This document shows, in pieces, positions 50,542 through 59,101 of a stretch of 64,000 nucleotides of DNA; the stretch's first letter is position 1; each line of letters starts with the position of its first letter. The DNA comes from Cyanobium sp. WAJ14-Wanaka (GTDB taxonomy: Bacteria; Cyanobacteriota; Cyanobacteriia; PCC-6307; Cyanobiaceae). Under the pieces are notes generated by a model. That model had not been told where the DNA came from, did not search any database, and saw only the letters and a list, made by a program, of their open reading frames with translations. The position numbers and the translations under genes were made by a program. Location of the stretch: NCBI RefSeq assembly GCF_024345375.1, contig NZ_JAGQAZ010000001.1, forward strand, positions 310,001 through 374,000. Reading direction: 5' to 3'.

Positions 50542-51630
50542 ATGAGCCTTGACCGTTATCGCGAGGAGCTGGCCGAGACGGCCGCTGCCCTTGCTGCTCC
50601 AGGCACAGGACTGTTGGCCGCCGATGAATCGACCGGCACCATTGGCAAACGCTTTGAGGCGATTGGCGTTGAAAACAGCGAAGAAAATCGCCGCGCTTTC
50701 CGGACCCTTTTGGCCACCACACCGGGTCTGGCGGAACACATTTCTGGGGTGATTCTCTACGAGGAAACCCTCTTCCAAGACTCGACGGTGACCGCAGGAG
50801 CTGGCCCTAGCCCCCTGGTGGATCTGTTCCGGGACCAGGGAATCCGCGTTGGCATCAAGGTTGATCTGGGGGTTGAGGCCTTGGCCGGAGCCCTGCCCGG
50901 TGAAACCTGGTGCACGGGGCTAAGGGGCCTGGCGGAACGGGCCGAGCGTTATTACGCCCGTGGTGCCCGATTTGCCAAATGGCGCGCAGTTTTACGGATT
51001 AGTTCCGACGGTTGTCCATCGGAACTGTCGGTGCGTGAAAACGCCTGGGGCCTGGCCCGCTACGCCCGCACCTGCCAGGAGCAGGGTTTGGTGCCAATTG
51101 TGGAGCCGGAAATCCTGATGGATGGCGACCACGACATCGCCACTACGGCGGCGGTGCAGGAGTGGGTGCTGCGCACCGTCTATCGGGCCCTGGCGGTCAA
51201 TGGGGTGTTCCTGGAGGGCAGCTTGCTCAAACCCTCGATGACCACGGCCGGTGCCGATTGCCCGGAGAGTCCTCCGCCTGGGCAGGTGGGTGAATTCACC
51301 CTGCGGACGTTGGCTCGCACGGTGCCAGCGGCGGTGCCGGCAATCCTTTTCCTTTCTGGTGGCCTGGCGGAGGAGGACGCCAGCATTTGCCTGAACGAGA
51401 TAAACCGGGCCGCCCATCAGGCGGGTGCCCCCTGGCACCTGGGCTTCTCCTTCGGCCGGGCGCTGCAGCACTCCTGTCTGCAGGGCTGGGCAGGAAGCGA
51501 TCTGGTGGCGGGTCAGCAGGCACTGCTGGCCAGGGCTAGGGCCAACGGTGAGGCCAGCCTTGGCACCTACCAGCCCGGCTCCCAGCCCTCCAGTGACGCC
51601 AGCCTGTTCGTGGCTAACTACAGCTACTGA
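50542..51630 (+). CDS. fbaB: class I fructose-bisphosphate aldolase
   Basis: A 362-residue Schiff-base aldolase of glycolysis and the Calvin cycle. Family blocks include GLLAADESTGTIGKRFEAIG near residue 27, ETLFQDSTV, AKWRAVLRI near 150, VPIVEPEILMDGDHD near 183, the catalytic lysine in FLEGSLLKPSM near 226 and PAILFLSGGLAEEDA near 262. It ends with a Tyr (VANYSY), as eukaryotic-type class I enzymes do. Cyanobacteria often have class II as well; none is in this window. Monocistronic, 50 bp after the ion channel gene. Confidence 0.93.
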   Translation: MSLDRYREELAETAAALAAPGTGLLAADESTGTIGKRFEAIGVENSEENRRAFRTLLATTPGLAEHISGVILYEETLFQDSTVTAGAGPSPLVDLFRDQGIRVGIKVDLGVEALAGALPGETWCTGLRGLAERAERYYARGARFAKWRAVLRISSDGCPSELSVRENAWGLARYARTCQEQGLVPIVEPEILMDGDHDIATTAAVQEWVLRTVYRALAVNGVFLEGSLLKPSMTTAGADCPESPPPGQVGEFTLRTLARTVPAAVPAILFLSGGLAEEDASICLNEINRAAHQAGAPWHLGFSFGRALQHSCLQGWAGSDLVAGQQALLARARANGEASLGTYQPGSQPSSDASLFVANYSY

Positions 51631-51716
51631 CTAGGGCCCCTGCAGCCCTCAGCTGGGTCCGTTGCAGGTCAAAATGGAGCGAAACGTGGAGTGGGTCTGT
51701 GAAGGAGGTGAGTGGA

Positions 51717-51842
51717 ATGCAGGTGTTGTTGCGCTTTGCCGGTGGTGCAGCTGCGGTTTCGGGGGGTGTGGCACTGCTGGTTTGGGTGACCTGGGTGATG
51801 TTGGATTTGAAGAACCTCCAGTCCGGTTTCACCCTCCCCTGA
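51717..51842 (+). CDS. small membrane protein, 41 aa, with strong ribosome-binding site
   Basis: The frame MQVLLRFAGGAAAVSGGVAL, continuing LVWVTWVMLDL to SGFTLP, is a single hydrophobic helix with a short polar end. AGGAGG at 51703-51708 lies 8 bp before the ATG, the best Shine-Dalgarno match I see in the window, which argues that this short gene is translated. No family recognised. It lies between fbaB and the convergent hslO. Confidence 0.6.
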   Translation: MQVLLRFAGGAAAVSGGVALLVWVTWVMLDLKNLQSGFTLP

Positions 51843-51887
51843 TGGGGATTTAGCTAGGTCAAATCGGCTGTTAAGCCAAATCGGTAG

Positions 51888-52808
51888 TTAATCCACATCT
51901 GTGGTTAGCCCATCAATCAACTCCTGCAGTTCCTCTGGCCCAACTAGATAATGCTCGTTGCAGAAATGGCAGATGATCTCCGCCTGGCCGTCTTCGGCGA
52001 GCATGGCGCTGAGCTCGCTGCGGCCCAACAGCATTAGGGCCGCGACGCTGCGGTCGCGGCTGCACGGACACTCAAAGCGCACCTGCTGGCGGGTGGCGGC
52101 GGTTTCCAGGGGCTGGGGATCCAGGTCGGGAAAGATGTCTTCCAGCAATGCCTGCAGATTGTCTGCGTTGTTGGCAAGCCTTTGGCTGAAGCCACTTACC
52201 TCCTGGCAACGGGCATCTAGCAGGGCCACCAGGGCCGGTTCACGGGCGGCCTTTGGCAGCACCTGCACCAGCACGCCGCCGCTGCAGCGCACCCCCTGGC
52301 TGTCGATTTGCTCCCCGACAAACACCGCAGATGGGGTCTGTTCGGAATGGAGTAGGTAGGAGGCGAGGTCTTCGCCGATGCCGCCACTGACCAGCTCCAC
52401 CGTTGAGCTGAAGGGCTCCCCTTCCCCCAGATCCCGCACCACATGCAGATAGCCGGTGCCGGTGGCAGTTTTGAAGTCGAACTGGGCCAGGCCCCCCGGG
52501 CCATCGACCAAATCAAGCTCCAGGGCTGGGGTGCCCACGTAGCCCCGCACCGTGCCGTTGCGGCCGGCATCCACCATCAAGCCCCGCAGGGGGCCGTCGG
52601 ATTGGATCCGCAGATTCACCCTGCCGTGGGCCACCTTCATCGAGCTGGCCAGCAGCAGGCCGGCGGTCATCGCCCTACCCAACAGGGCCGTAGCCAAAAA
52701 TGAAAGGCCATGGCGCTCCCGGGCCTGCCGGCTGGCTTCAGTGGTGGTAACTGCCACCAATCGGATCCCGCCCCCGGCGGCGGTGGCCCGCAACAGCTGG
52801 TCGCTCAA
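51888..52808 (-). CDS. hslO: redox-regulated chaperone Hsp33
   Basis: A 306-residue chaperone that is activated when oxidation releases zinc from its four C-terminal cysteines. They are present as CPC in RFECPCSRD (near residue 250) and CHFC in [12 protein letters not shown] (near 285), the CxC...CxxC pattern of the family. The N-terminal domain has [19 protein letters not shown] and [15 protein letters not shown]. Complete and of normal length. It is downstream of an ABC ATPase gene, with 2 bp between them, and ends convergent to the small membrane protein gene. Confidence 0.95.
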   Translation of the reverse strand: MSDQLLRATAAGGGIRLVAVTTTEASRQARERHGLSFLATALLGRAMTAGLLLASSMKVAHGRVNLRIQSDGPLRGLMVDAGRNGTVRGYVGTPALELDLVDGPGGLAQFDFKTATGTGYLHVVRDLGEGEPFSSTVELVSGGIGEDLASYLLHSEQTPSAVFVGEQIDSQGVRCSGGVLVQVLPKAAREPALVALLDARCQEVSGFSQRLANNADNLQALLEDIFPDLDPQPLETAATRQQVRFECPCSRDRSVAALMLLGRSELSAMLAEDGQAEIICHFCNEHYLVGPEELQELIDGLTTDVD

Positions 52809-52810
52809 CG

Positions 52811-53458
52811 CTATTTATCCCTGACCAGGGCATCGTAAGGATTGAGCTGGCCCGTCTCCAGGCGCCAGCAGGCATCAATGCGGCCCCTAAATAAATCCGG
52901 CTCGTGGCTGACCACCAACACGGCCCGCTCCTTGGCTAGGGCCTGCAGCATGGCCAGGATTTCGCCCCGCACTTCCCAGTCGAGGCCTGCTGTCGGTTCA
53001 TCCAGCAGCAGCACCTTGGGGTTACGCAGCAGCTGCACCGCCAGGGCCAGCCGCCGCTGTTGGCCGCCGCTGAGCTGTTCGGGGGGCTGCTGCAGCGACA
53101 ACCCCGCCAGCCCCACCAACTCCAGCACCGCATTGGCGTCATCGGCGCTGAGCCGGCGGTGACCCACCTTCAGCTCCTGGCCCACGCTCAGCCCCAGGAA
53201 GTGGCGCTCTGGAAATTGAAAAACCAGGCCGCAGAGCCAGCGCCGTTGGCGGCCGTTAAGCGCCTGCCCCTGCCAGCAGACCTCACCCTGATCGGCCTCG
53301 GCCAGGCCGCAGATCACCTCCAGCATGGTGGTTTTGCCACAGCCACTGGCACCCGCCACCAGGCCCAGCTGGCCCTCCTTCAGGGCCAGGTTGAGCCCCT
53401 GAAGCACCGGGGTGCTGCAGGTGGCTGGTTGGTAGGTGATGCCACGCAGCTCAATCAT
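52811..53458 (-). CDS. ABC transporter ATP-binding protein (EcfA/NAP-like)
   Basis: A 215-residue free-standing ATPase. Walker A is [15 protein letters not shown], the Q-loop [13 protein letters not shown] (FQFPE is typical of EcfA-type coupling-factor ATPases), the signature [15 protein letters not shown], Walker [13 protein letters not shown] and the switch VVSHEP. Homologues exist in plastid-bearing plants (ABCI non-intrinsic type). No permease or S-component gene is adjacent, so the transported substrate is unknown. It precedes hslO by 2 bp on the same strand. Confidence 0.86.
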   Translation of the reverse strand: MIELRGITYQPATCSTPVLQGLNLALKEGQLGLVAGASGCGKTTMLEVICGLAEADQGEVCWQGQALNGRQRRWLCGLVFQFPERHFLGLSVGQELKVGHRRLSADDANAVLELVGLAGLSLQQPPEQLSGGQQRRLALAVQLLRNPKVLLLDEPTAGLDWEVRGEILAMLQALAKERAVLVVSHEPDLFRGRIDACWRLETGQLNPYDALVRDK

Positions 53459-53511
53459 TCACCCAGCATGCCTGGTTTGATAGGGCGATCCCCACTGCAG
53501 ACCGATCGACC

Positions 53512-53955
53512 ATGGAGGTGCGCTTCCGCGATTTCGATCCCTTCAATTGCTGGTTTTGGTTGCGCTTTGCCAACCCCCCCGGGGGCGGTGAGCGGGGCTA
53601 TGTGGAGACCGCTTTCGACAGCTGGTTTTTCCTGGGTAAGTGCGGCGCCTTCAACGCCGAAGCCCTGCAGGTCCATGAGGAGGGGGCCGACCTCAGCTGG
53701 ATGGCCTACGACCAGGAAGACGCCGAGGCGGCCATGCCGGCCCTGATGCACAACATGGGTCCGATGGAATATCAGGACGCCTGGGCCCGTTGCTGGGTAG
53801 ACCTGGGCACCAGCGACGGCTTTGGCCTCGACGTGTTGATCAACGCCCTCCGCCAGCTGAACCGCGACATGGTGGAGATCGAGGAGCTGTTGGTGGGCGG
53901 CCTCAACGACGACTGGCCGATTGAGGAGCAGCCCGAATCCGTATTTGATAGCTAG
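53512..53955 (+). CDS. DUF3531 family protein
   Basis: A 147-residue soluble acidic protein, VRFRDFDPFNCWFWLRFANP near the N-terminus, then VETAFDSWFFLGKCGAFNAE and DAWARCWVDLGTSDGFGLDV. This is the cyanobacterial and plastid DUF3531 family of unknown function. Its last base overlaps the GTG start of rsmE, suggesting coupling. It is divergent from the ABC ATPase gene (53 bp between starts). Confidence 0.85.
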   Translation: MEVRFRDFDPFNCWFWLRFANPPGGGERGYVETAFDSWFFLGKCGAFNAEALQVHEEGADLSWMAYDQEDAEAAMPALMHNMGPMEYQDAWARCWVDLGTSDGFGLDVLINALRQLNRDMVEIEELLVGGLNDDWPIEEQPESVFDS

Positions 53956-54725
53956 TGGCCAAGGAACGGCGGCGGCTGCTGGTTCCTCCGGCCCGGCTGG
54001 GGGCCCTGGCTGGCAGCTCCCTAGCCCTTAATCAGCTGCCCCTGCTGGAGAGCGAGCTCCACTACCTGCGTCGGGTTTTGCGCCTGCGCCAGGGGGATGG
54101 CTTTGCCCTGGTGGATGGTGCTGGCCGCCTCTGGCATGCCGCCCTTACGGCCGAGGGCCTGGCCCAGCTCGAGCAGCCCCTCGATGCACCCCTGCAGCAG
54201 CTGGATGCCCCCAGCTGGCCACTGGAGCTGGTGGTGGCCTGGCCCAAACGGGATGGGGAGCTGCTGCTACGGATGGCCTGCGAATTGGGGATTGATTGCA
54301 TCACCCCGGTGATTGCCGAGCGCAGCACGGCGCCGGAGCTGCGTAGCCACGAACGCCACCAGACAATCCTGCGGGAAGCGGCCGAGCAATGTGAGCGGCT
54401 TTGGCTGCCGCAGCTGGGCTGCCAGCAGCGGGCAGTGGCGCTTTTTGCCGCTCCCAGGCCCGGCTTGAGGCTGCTGCCCACCACCAGAACCGAGGGCTTG
54501 CCCTTGTTGGCCGCAGCCCTTGGCCACCTGGCCAATCAGGAGTGCCAAATGGGCCAGGAGATCACCGTGGCGGTGGGGCCGGAGGGGGGCTGGAGCCCCC
54601 TGGAGCAGGAATGCGCCATCAGCCATGGCTGGCAGCCCGTCAGCCTGGGGCCAACGATTTTGCGCACATCTACAGCCGCCGTGGCAGCGGCGGCCCAGCT
54701 ATCTGCCTGGAGAGCCGCTCTCTAG
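53955..54725 (+). CDS. rsmE: 16S rRNA (uracil(1498)-N(3))-methyltransferase
   Basis: A 256-residue SPOUT-fold methyltransferase. The N-terminal PUA-like domain has ELHYLRRVLRLRQGDGFALVDG, then WPKRDGELLLRMACELGIDCI (in parts). The C-terminal trefoil knot is TVAVGPEGGWSPLEQECAI and SLGPTILRTSTAAVAA, the SAM site of RsmE. It methylates U1498 of 16S rRNA at N3. GTG start on the last base of DUF3531. It overlaps the end of the convergent hypothetical gene by 4 bp. Confidence 0.93.
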   Translation: MAKERRRLLVPPARLGALAGSSLALNQLPLLESELHYLRRVLRLRQGDGFALVDGAGRLWHAALTAEGLAQLEQPLDAPLQQLDAPSWPLELVVAWPKRDGELLLRMACELGIDCITPVIAERSTAPELRSHERHQTILREAAEQCERLWLPQLGCQQRAVALFAAPRPGLRLLPTTRTEGLPLLAAALGHLANQECQMGQEITVAVGPEGGWSPLEQECAISHGWQPVSLGPTILRTSTAAVAAAAQLSAWRAAL

Positions 54726-55093
54726 GGCTTGAACAGGCCTTTGCCCATGTCCCGGAAGCCATTGAGATTGGCCCCTGCTTTGCGCCGCCGGGTGGGCACG
54801 GCATTGGCTGGATTGAGGCAATCCGGGGCAAAGGTGATGTTGCTGGGGGGAGGTAGGGCCTCCTGGCTAGCGCGCAACTCTGCGGCAATGGCCTCGGCAG
54901 TTGTTTGGCTGGAGCTGGAGCTGCCCGCAGGGCTTGCGCTTGGCGCAGGGCTGGGCGCAGCTGCTTTAGCAGCAGCTCCATCGATCGCTGCCTCTTCCTG
55001 GATCGCCACCTCTTCCTTGATGGCGACCTTGGCCGGTTGGGCCCCTTCGCTGCCCAGGTCCAGGAAGAATGTTTCCTTACTGTTAAACACCAT
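54722..55093 (-). CDS. conserved hypothetical protein with Ala/Pro/Ser-rich centre
   Basis: A 123-residue protein in three parts: an N-terminal MVFNSKETFFLDLGSEGAQ, a low-complexity centre rich in Ala, Glu, Pro and Ser (about residues 20-75), and a structured-looking C-terminus with PPSNITFAPDCLNPANAVPTRRRK and FRDMGKGLFKP. The ends look conserved and the centre is a linker. No known family. Its last 4 bp overlap rsmE. The central GCx-rich repeats cause long open frames on other strands. Confidence 0.6.
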   Translation of the reverse strand: MVFNSKETFFLDLGSEGAQPAKVAIKEEVAIQEEAAIDGAAAKAAAPSPAPSASPAGSSSSSQTTAEAIAAELRASQEALPPPSNITFAPDCLNPANAVPTRRRKAGANLNGFRDMGKGLFKP

Positions 55094-55180
55094 CAGGGCA
55101 GCAGCGTCATGGGGCGATTATCTGCTGCCCAAGGCCCCTTTCTCCATCGGGCTTAGACCTGTGCAACACAACTGCCCTGA

Positions 55181-55936
55181 ATGGTCCTATCCCATCCGCT
55201 CCTGATCGCCCTGCTGGTCAATGGCGGCCTAATTGCCTGGGCCCAGCGCCTGCCGCTCCTAACCCGCTCCGGCTGGGTGCATGCCGGCATCCTCGGGACC
55301 CTGCTCTGGACGGGCCTGGGTCCCCGTGGTTGGTTGGCGGTGGTGGTTTACCTGGCCCTTGGTTCAGCCGTAACTAAGCTGGGATTTCGCACCAAGGCCG
55401 CCCTGGGCCTGGCCGAGGCCAGGGGCGGTAAGCGCGGTCCGGAGAACGTCTGGGGATCGGCTGCCACCGGGGCGATTCTGGCCATTGCATATGCCCTGCT
55501 GCCGGCCCCGGCGCGCCCCCTGCTTTTGCTGGGATTTGCGGCCAGTTTTGCGGCCAAATTGGCCGACACCTTTGGCAGTGAAATTGGAAAACGCTGGGGT
55601 CGCCACACCATCTTGATCACCACCTGGAGGCCTGTTTCCCCCGGCACCGAGGGGGCAATCAGCCTGGAGGGCACGGCCGCCAGCCTGGTGGGATCGGCCC
55701 TGATGGCCCTGGTTATGGCCGCCCTGGCTCTGGTGCCCGGCGGCAGGGCCTGGGCGCTCGTTACGGCTGTGGGTCTGCTGGCAACCCTGATCGAAAGCTT
55801 GATTGGGGCGAGCCTCCAGCGCCGCTTCGCCTGGCTCAGTAATGAGCTGGTCAATGGGATGCAAACGGCCATCGCCGCGCTGCTGGCCATCGGCTTGGCC
55901 CTGCTGTTCCAGCTCCCCCTCCAGGCTGCTGCGTAG
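55181..55936 (+). CDS. DUF92 membrane protein, phytyl-phosphate kinase (VTE6) homologue
   Basis: A 251-residue integral membrane protein with about seven helices. The DUF92/TIGR00297 hallmarks are SGWVHAGILGTLLWTGLGPRG near residue 30, KAALGLAEARGGKRGPENVWGSAATG (in parts), ASFAAKLADTFGSEIGKRWG and PVSPGTEGAISLEGTAASL. The plant member VTE6 phosphorylates phytyl phosphate so that phytol released from chlorophyll can be reused for tocopherol and chlorophyll. The same role is likely here. The stretch 55364-55936 is overlapped on the other strand by the open tail of the sigma-factor gene. Confidence 0.86.
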   Translation: MVLSHPLLIALLVNGGLIAWAQRLPLLTRSGWVHAGILGTLLWTGLGPRGWLAVVVYLALGSAVTKLGFRTKAALGLAEARGGKRGPENVWGSAATGAILAIAYALLPAPARPLLLLGFAASFAAKLADTFGSEIGKRWGRHTILITTWRPVSPGTEGAISLEGTAASLVGSALMALVMAALALVPGGRAWALVTAVGLLATLIESLIGASLQRRFAWLSNELVNGMQTAIAALLAIGLALLFQLPLQAAA

Positions 55937-56752
55937 GCGCATCAGGGCAGCCTCACCCCGCTTCTGGGCCTGTTTCCTTTCCAGGCCGTGCAGCTGGGCC
56001 AGTTCGCTCCAGGTCTGGCCATCGAGCCAGTGGCCCTCGAGCAGGTGGCGATCGAGGGGCTCCAACTCCGCCAACTTTTGCTTGAGCCAGGCCTGTTGGG
56101 CTGCGGTTTCGCCGTCGGGCTCGAGGGGCACCGTGGCGGCAATTTGATCCAGCAAGCAGCTGCCCTCAGCTGGATCCTCCCCGCAGCCCGGCAAGGGGGC
56201 ATCGAGGCTGCGCACCTGGAGGGCCAGCTGCACCGCCTGGGCCTCCTGCAATTGCTCCACCCGGCAGCCCAGGGCCTCGGCCAGGTCTGGGCTGGTCAGG
56301 CTTTCGCTAGTAGGGCTTGGGCTGGTCTGGCCCTTTTGCCGCAGCATCCGGCAGGCCCTCTGGTGCAGTTCCCGCATCCGGCGGGGGGTGTGGATCGGCT
56401 GCTCCCGATCGCGGATGTCGTGCAGGATTGCGCCGCGGATAAAGGGCACGGCAAAGGAGCTCAGGGCACCGTCGCGCCCAAGGGAGAAGGTTTCCACGGC
56501 CCGAATTAGGCCCAGGTTGCCCGCTGAAACCAGGTCTTCAAAGGGCCTGCCGGTGAGCTTGCTTTGGCGATGGGCTACCTGCTTGACCAGGGCGAGGTTG
56601 TTCGTCACCAAGGCATTGCGCCAATGCAGGCGGAGGTGATCTTCAGAGGCTGTGGCCATGGCCTTCAGCCATTGGCGGTTTGATGAATGCAGAGTGGATT
56701 GCTCGAGGTTGGCTTGCTCGGGGTTGGCTTGCAGGAGGTTGGATTGGGCCAT
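55364..56752 (-). CDS. sigma-70 family RNA polymerase sigma factor with antisense-encoded tail
   Basis: The frame encodes 462 residues from ATG 56752. The normal part is about the first 272: a repetitive N-terminus (LLQANPEQANLEQ), region 2 (LRLHWRNALVTNNLALVKQVAH, FEDLVSAGNLGLIRAVETF, FAVPFIRGAILHDIRDRE), a spacer and region 4 (ELEPLDRHLLEGHWLDGQTWSE to ALMRLRSSLE), a layout closest to group 3 alternative sigma factors. The frame does not stop there but continues 190 codons, entirely antisense to DUF92, giving a Gln/Gly/Arg-rich tail without recognisable domain. Either the stop was lost or the tail is an artefact of a frameshift. It is last in the leftward phn-type operon. Confidence 0.78.
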   Translation of the reverse strand: MAQSNLLQANPEQANLEQSTLHSSNRQWLKAMATASEDHLRLHWRNALVTNNLALVKQVAHRQSKLTGRPFEDLVSAGNLGLIRAVETFSLGRDGALSSFAVPFIRGAILHDIRDREQPIHTPRRMRELHQRACRMLRQKGQTSPSPTSESLTSPDLAEALGCRVEQLQEAQAVQLALQVRSLDAPLPGCGEDPAEGSCLLDQIAATVPLEPDGETAAQQAWLKQKLAELEPLDRHLLEGHWLDGQTWSELAQLHGLERKQAQKRGEAALMRLRSSLEGELEQQGQADGQQRGDGRLHPIDQLITEPGEAALEARPNQAFDQGCQQTHSRNERPGPAAGHQSQGGHNQGHQGRSHQAGGRALQADCPLGAGGNRPPGGDQDGVATPAFSNFTAKGVGQFGRKTGRKSQQKQGARRGRQQGICNGQNRPGGSRSPDVLRTALTAPGLGQAQGGLGAKSQLSYG

Positions 56753-56859
56753 GGGTTGGGCATCGCTGCTTTCACCTTCCCCAGAAACCCCCTCCTCCCC
56801 CCTCACCCAGCCCGTGGAATCGCTCTCACCGGATTGGGGGATCTACCAGCCTTGGGGAT

Positions 56860-57537
56860 CTACCAACCCCGGGTGGAGGTTGGCAGGTTTAGGGGTTTCA
56901 GCTCGGCCCACTCCAAAAGGGCCGGCCAGCGCTGCAGTCGCCCATAGACCTGGCCGTGGCCATCGCTGTTGAGATGGAGGCCATCACTGCAAAGCCACTG
57001 GGGCCAGTCCGGATCGGCCAACAGGCCATCGAGCATTGGCAGAAACGGCACATTTGCCTCGAGGCAGGCCTCCTCGAGCAGGCCTTCGTAGCGGCGAATC
57101 GAGTCGAGCCCGTACCAGAGCACCCCGGCGTAGGGCATCGCCTGATCCAGCACAGGTGTCAGGCCGATCACATGCACTGGCGCCAGGGCCTTGGCCTGGT
57201 TCAGCAGTTGGCCCATGCCAAATAAAAAGGCCTCGGGATCCAGTTGGGGGCGCCCGTCAATGCGGCCGATTCGGGCGGTATCGTTGAGGCCGATGCCCAG
57301 CAGGATTCCCTGGGGAGTTTGGCGGCGCAATTCCCCCCTGCGGCCCACCTCATCAATGAGCCTGGCGGCCAGGCGCTCCAGGCCATCACCCCGAACCCCC
57401 AGGTTGTAGATCACCGGTGCGGCGGGCAGCTCCATCCAGTGGCGCCTTAGCCGTTCACACCAACCCCCCTCCAGCGGATCCCCCCAGCCATGGACGCCGC
57501 TATCGCCAAGCACCACCAGCTTCTTGGGAATTTGCAT
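56860..57537 (-). CDS. SGNH/GDSL-family hydrolase
   Basis: A 225-residue esterase-like hydrolase. The catalytic Ser is in VVLGDSGVHGWG (block I, residues 8-19), block II is around NLGVRGDGLERLAARL, the Asn is in LGIGLNDTARIG (block III), and the Asp-His pair is in CSDGLHLNSDGHGQVY (block V). All four SGNH residues are present. No signal peptide, so it should be cytoplasmic. It starts 38 bp inside the end of the transporter permease gene, hence coupled to it. Whether it acts on the imported compound is inference. Confidence 0.87.
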   Translation of the reverse strand: MQIPKKLVVLGDSGVHGWGDPLEGGWCERLRRHWMELPAAPVIYNLGVRGDGLERLAARLIDEVGRRGELRRQTPQGILLGIGLNDTARIGRIDGRPQLDPEAFLFGMGQLLNQAKALAPVHVIGLTPVLDQAMPYAGVLWYGLDSIRRYEGLLEEACLEANVPFLPMLDGLLADPDWPQWLCSDGLHLNSDGHGQVYGRLQRWPALLEWAELKPLNLPTSTRGW

Positions 57538-59101
57538 GCAACTGGCGGCGGGCGCGGTCGCTGAGATCTTCCCCCAGCAGGGTCAAAACGGCATAGACCG
57601 CCATCAGGGCCAGGAGTTGGTCCCAGGCAAAGGAGCTCAGGGCCTCCAGCAGCTGGCTGCCCAAACCGGTTGCCCCCACCAGGCCCACCACCACCGATTC
57701 CCGCAGGATTACATCGCTGCGGTAGGCCCCATAGGCCAGGTAGGGCCGGGCCAGGGCGCTGAAGGAGCCATAGAGCAGCGCCATTCGGGGTGGAGTGCCT
57801 GCCGCCAGCAATGCTTCCTGGCCGGAGAGGTTGGTTTCACTGGCCTCCAGCAGCAGCCGGCCCAGGATGCCCAGGTTGTGGAAGCCCAGGGCCAGGGCCG
57901 CGGTAATCACCCCCGGCTTGAGCAAAAACAACAGCAGCAGGGCCGTCAGCGGGGGTGGCCAGAGCCGTCCCATTAGCCAGAGCGCCCGCAGCGCCAGCTG
58001 GGCCCAGGGCCAGGGGGCCACTAGCAACAGCAGCAGGGGTGCCACCCCCACGGCCAATGCCGAGGCCAGCAGGGTCAGCAGCAGGGTGTTGCCAATCAGT
58101 TGGGGCCAGGGCAGGGCCAGCAGGGCGGGCCAGTCGGCCGGAGCCATGGGCGGCAGCTGCTGCCATTTCCCCAAATCCTGGGGGGAAACCTGCAGGGCCC
58201 AGGCGGCGGCGATCAGCACGGGCACCAGCACCAGGCCGGCGCCAATAATTTCCAGGCCCTGGCGACCGATCCGGGCTGGCTTGAGGGCTAGCCGTTGGGG
58301 CATGGCCCAGCGTCGCCGCAGTAATCCCACCAGTGCTTCTAGGGCCACCATCGCCAGCAGCAGCAGCCACAGGCCGCTCCACAGTTCGGGGAAGTTGAGC
58401 GACTGCAAGGTCAGCCGTAGGTCGGTGCCCAGGCCCCCCAGGCCAAAGACCCCCAGCAAGGTGGCGCTGCGCAGGGCGCATTCCAGCCGGTAGCCCCCAT
58501 AGCTGAGCAATTGGGGCAGCAGGGGAGGTCCCAGGGCGGTGAGCAGGGCTGCTGGGGCACAGGCCCCACCACTGCTGAGCGCCTCCAGGCTGGCGATCGG
58601 CAGGGCATCGAGTTGGTCGCTGATTACCCGGGCCACCAGGGCCCCAAAGGGAATGGCAATTGCCGCCACCGCCACCACCGGATGGAGCCCCAGCAGTTGC
58701 AGCAGCAGCAAACCCCACAACAACTCATGGATCGAGCGCGGCAGGGCCCCCAGCTTGCGCAGTAGCTCCGCCGGGTAGGCACTGCCAAACCAGCTCAGCC
58801 ATACCCGGCGGGAACTGGCGATCCCCAAGATCAGCCCGATCACCAGGCTGGCGGCCCAGCCCAATAGGGCCATGCCCGCGGTGGTACCTAGCCCCTGCAG
58901 TTGGGCCAGGAGCACCTGGGGATCCAGGCATGGATGCAGGGCCGCCCAGGCAAATTGGCCCACCAGCTCCCAGCCGCCGCCGTGGACCAGCTGGGGCAGC
59001 AACAACGCCAGGGGAATGAGCACCAGGGCCGGTGCCAGTACCCACAGGGGCGCCGCCCCGGTCTTCAGGTACCTAATTGGAGGCACCGGCATAGAGCCCA
59101 T
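57500..59101 (-). CDS. phnE: fused PhnE-type ABC transporter permease
   Basis: A 533-residue membrane protein made of two PhnE-like permease halves in tandem (about residues 1-265 and 275-533). Each half ends in the conserved permease loop: YRLECALRSATLLGVFGLGGL in the first and YRSDVILRESVVVGLVGATGL in the second. Separate PhnE proteins are about 270 residues, so this is a fusion that supplies both channel subunits from one gene. It should import phosphonate, phosphite or a similar oxyanion with the following ATPase and binding protein. It overlaps the ATPase gene by 29 bp. Confidence 0.86.
   Translation of the reverse strand: MGSMPVPPIRYLKTGAAPLWVLAPALVLIPLALLLPQLVHGGGWELVGQFAWAALHPCLDPQVLLAQLQGLGTTAGMALLGWAASLVIGLILGIASSRRVWLSWFGSAYPAELLRKLGALPRSIHELLWGLLLLQLLGLHPVVAVAAIAIPFGALVARVISDQLDALPIASLEALSSGGACAPAALLTALGPPLLPQLLSYGGYRLECALRSATLLGVFGLGGLGTDLRLTLQSLNFPELWSGLWLLLLAMVALEALVGLLRRRWAMPQRLALKPARIGRQGLEIIGAGLVLVPVLIAAAWALQVSPQDLGKWQQLPPMAPADWPALLALPWPQLIGNTLLLTLLASALAVGVAPLLLLLVAPWPWAQLALRALWLMGRLWPPPLTALLLLFLLKPGVITAALALGFHNLGILGRLLLEASETNLSGQEALLAAGTPPRMALLYGSFSALARPYLAYGAYRSDVILRESVVVGLVGATGLGSQLLEALSSFAWDQLLALMAVYAVLTLLGEDLSDRARRQLHANSQEAGGAWR

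Noticed and set aside
51662-51853. 63-residue Cys/Gly-rich plus-strand frame
   Set aside because: It overlaps in another frame the 41-residue membrane protein, which has the far better ribosome-binding site.
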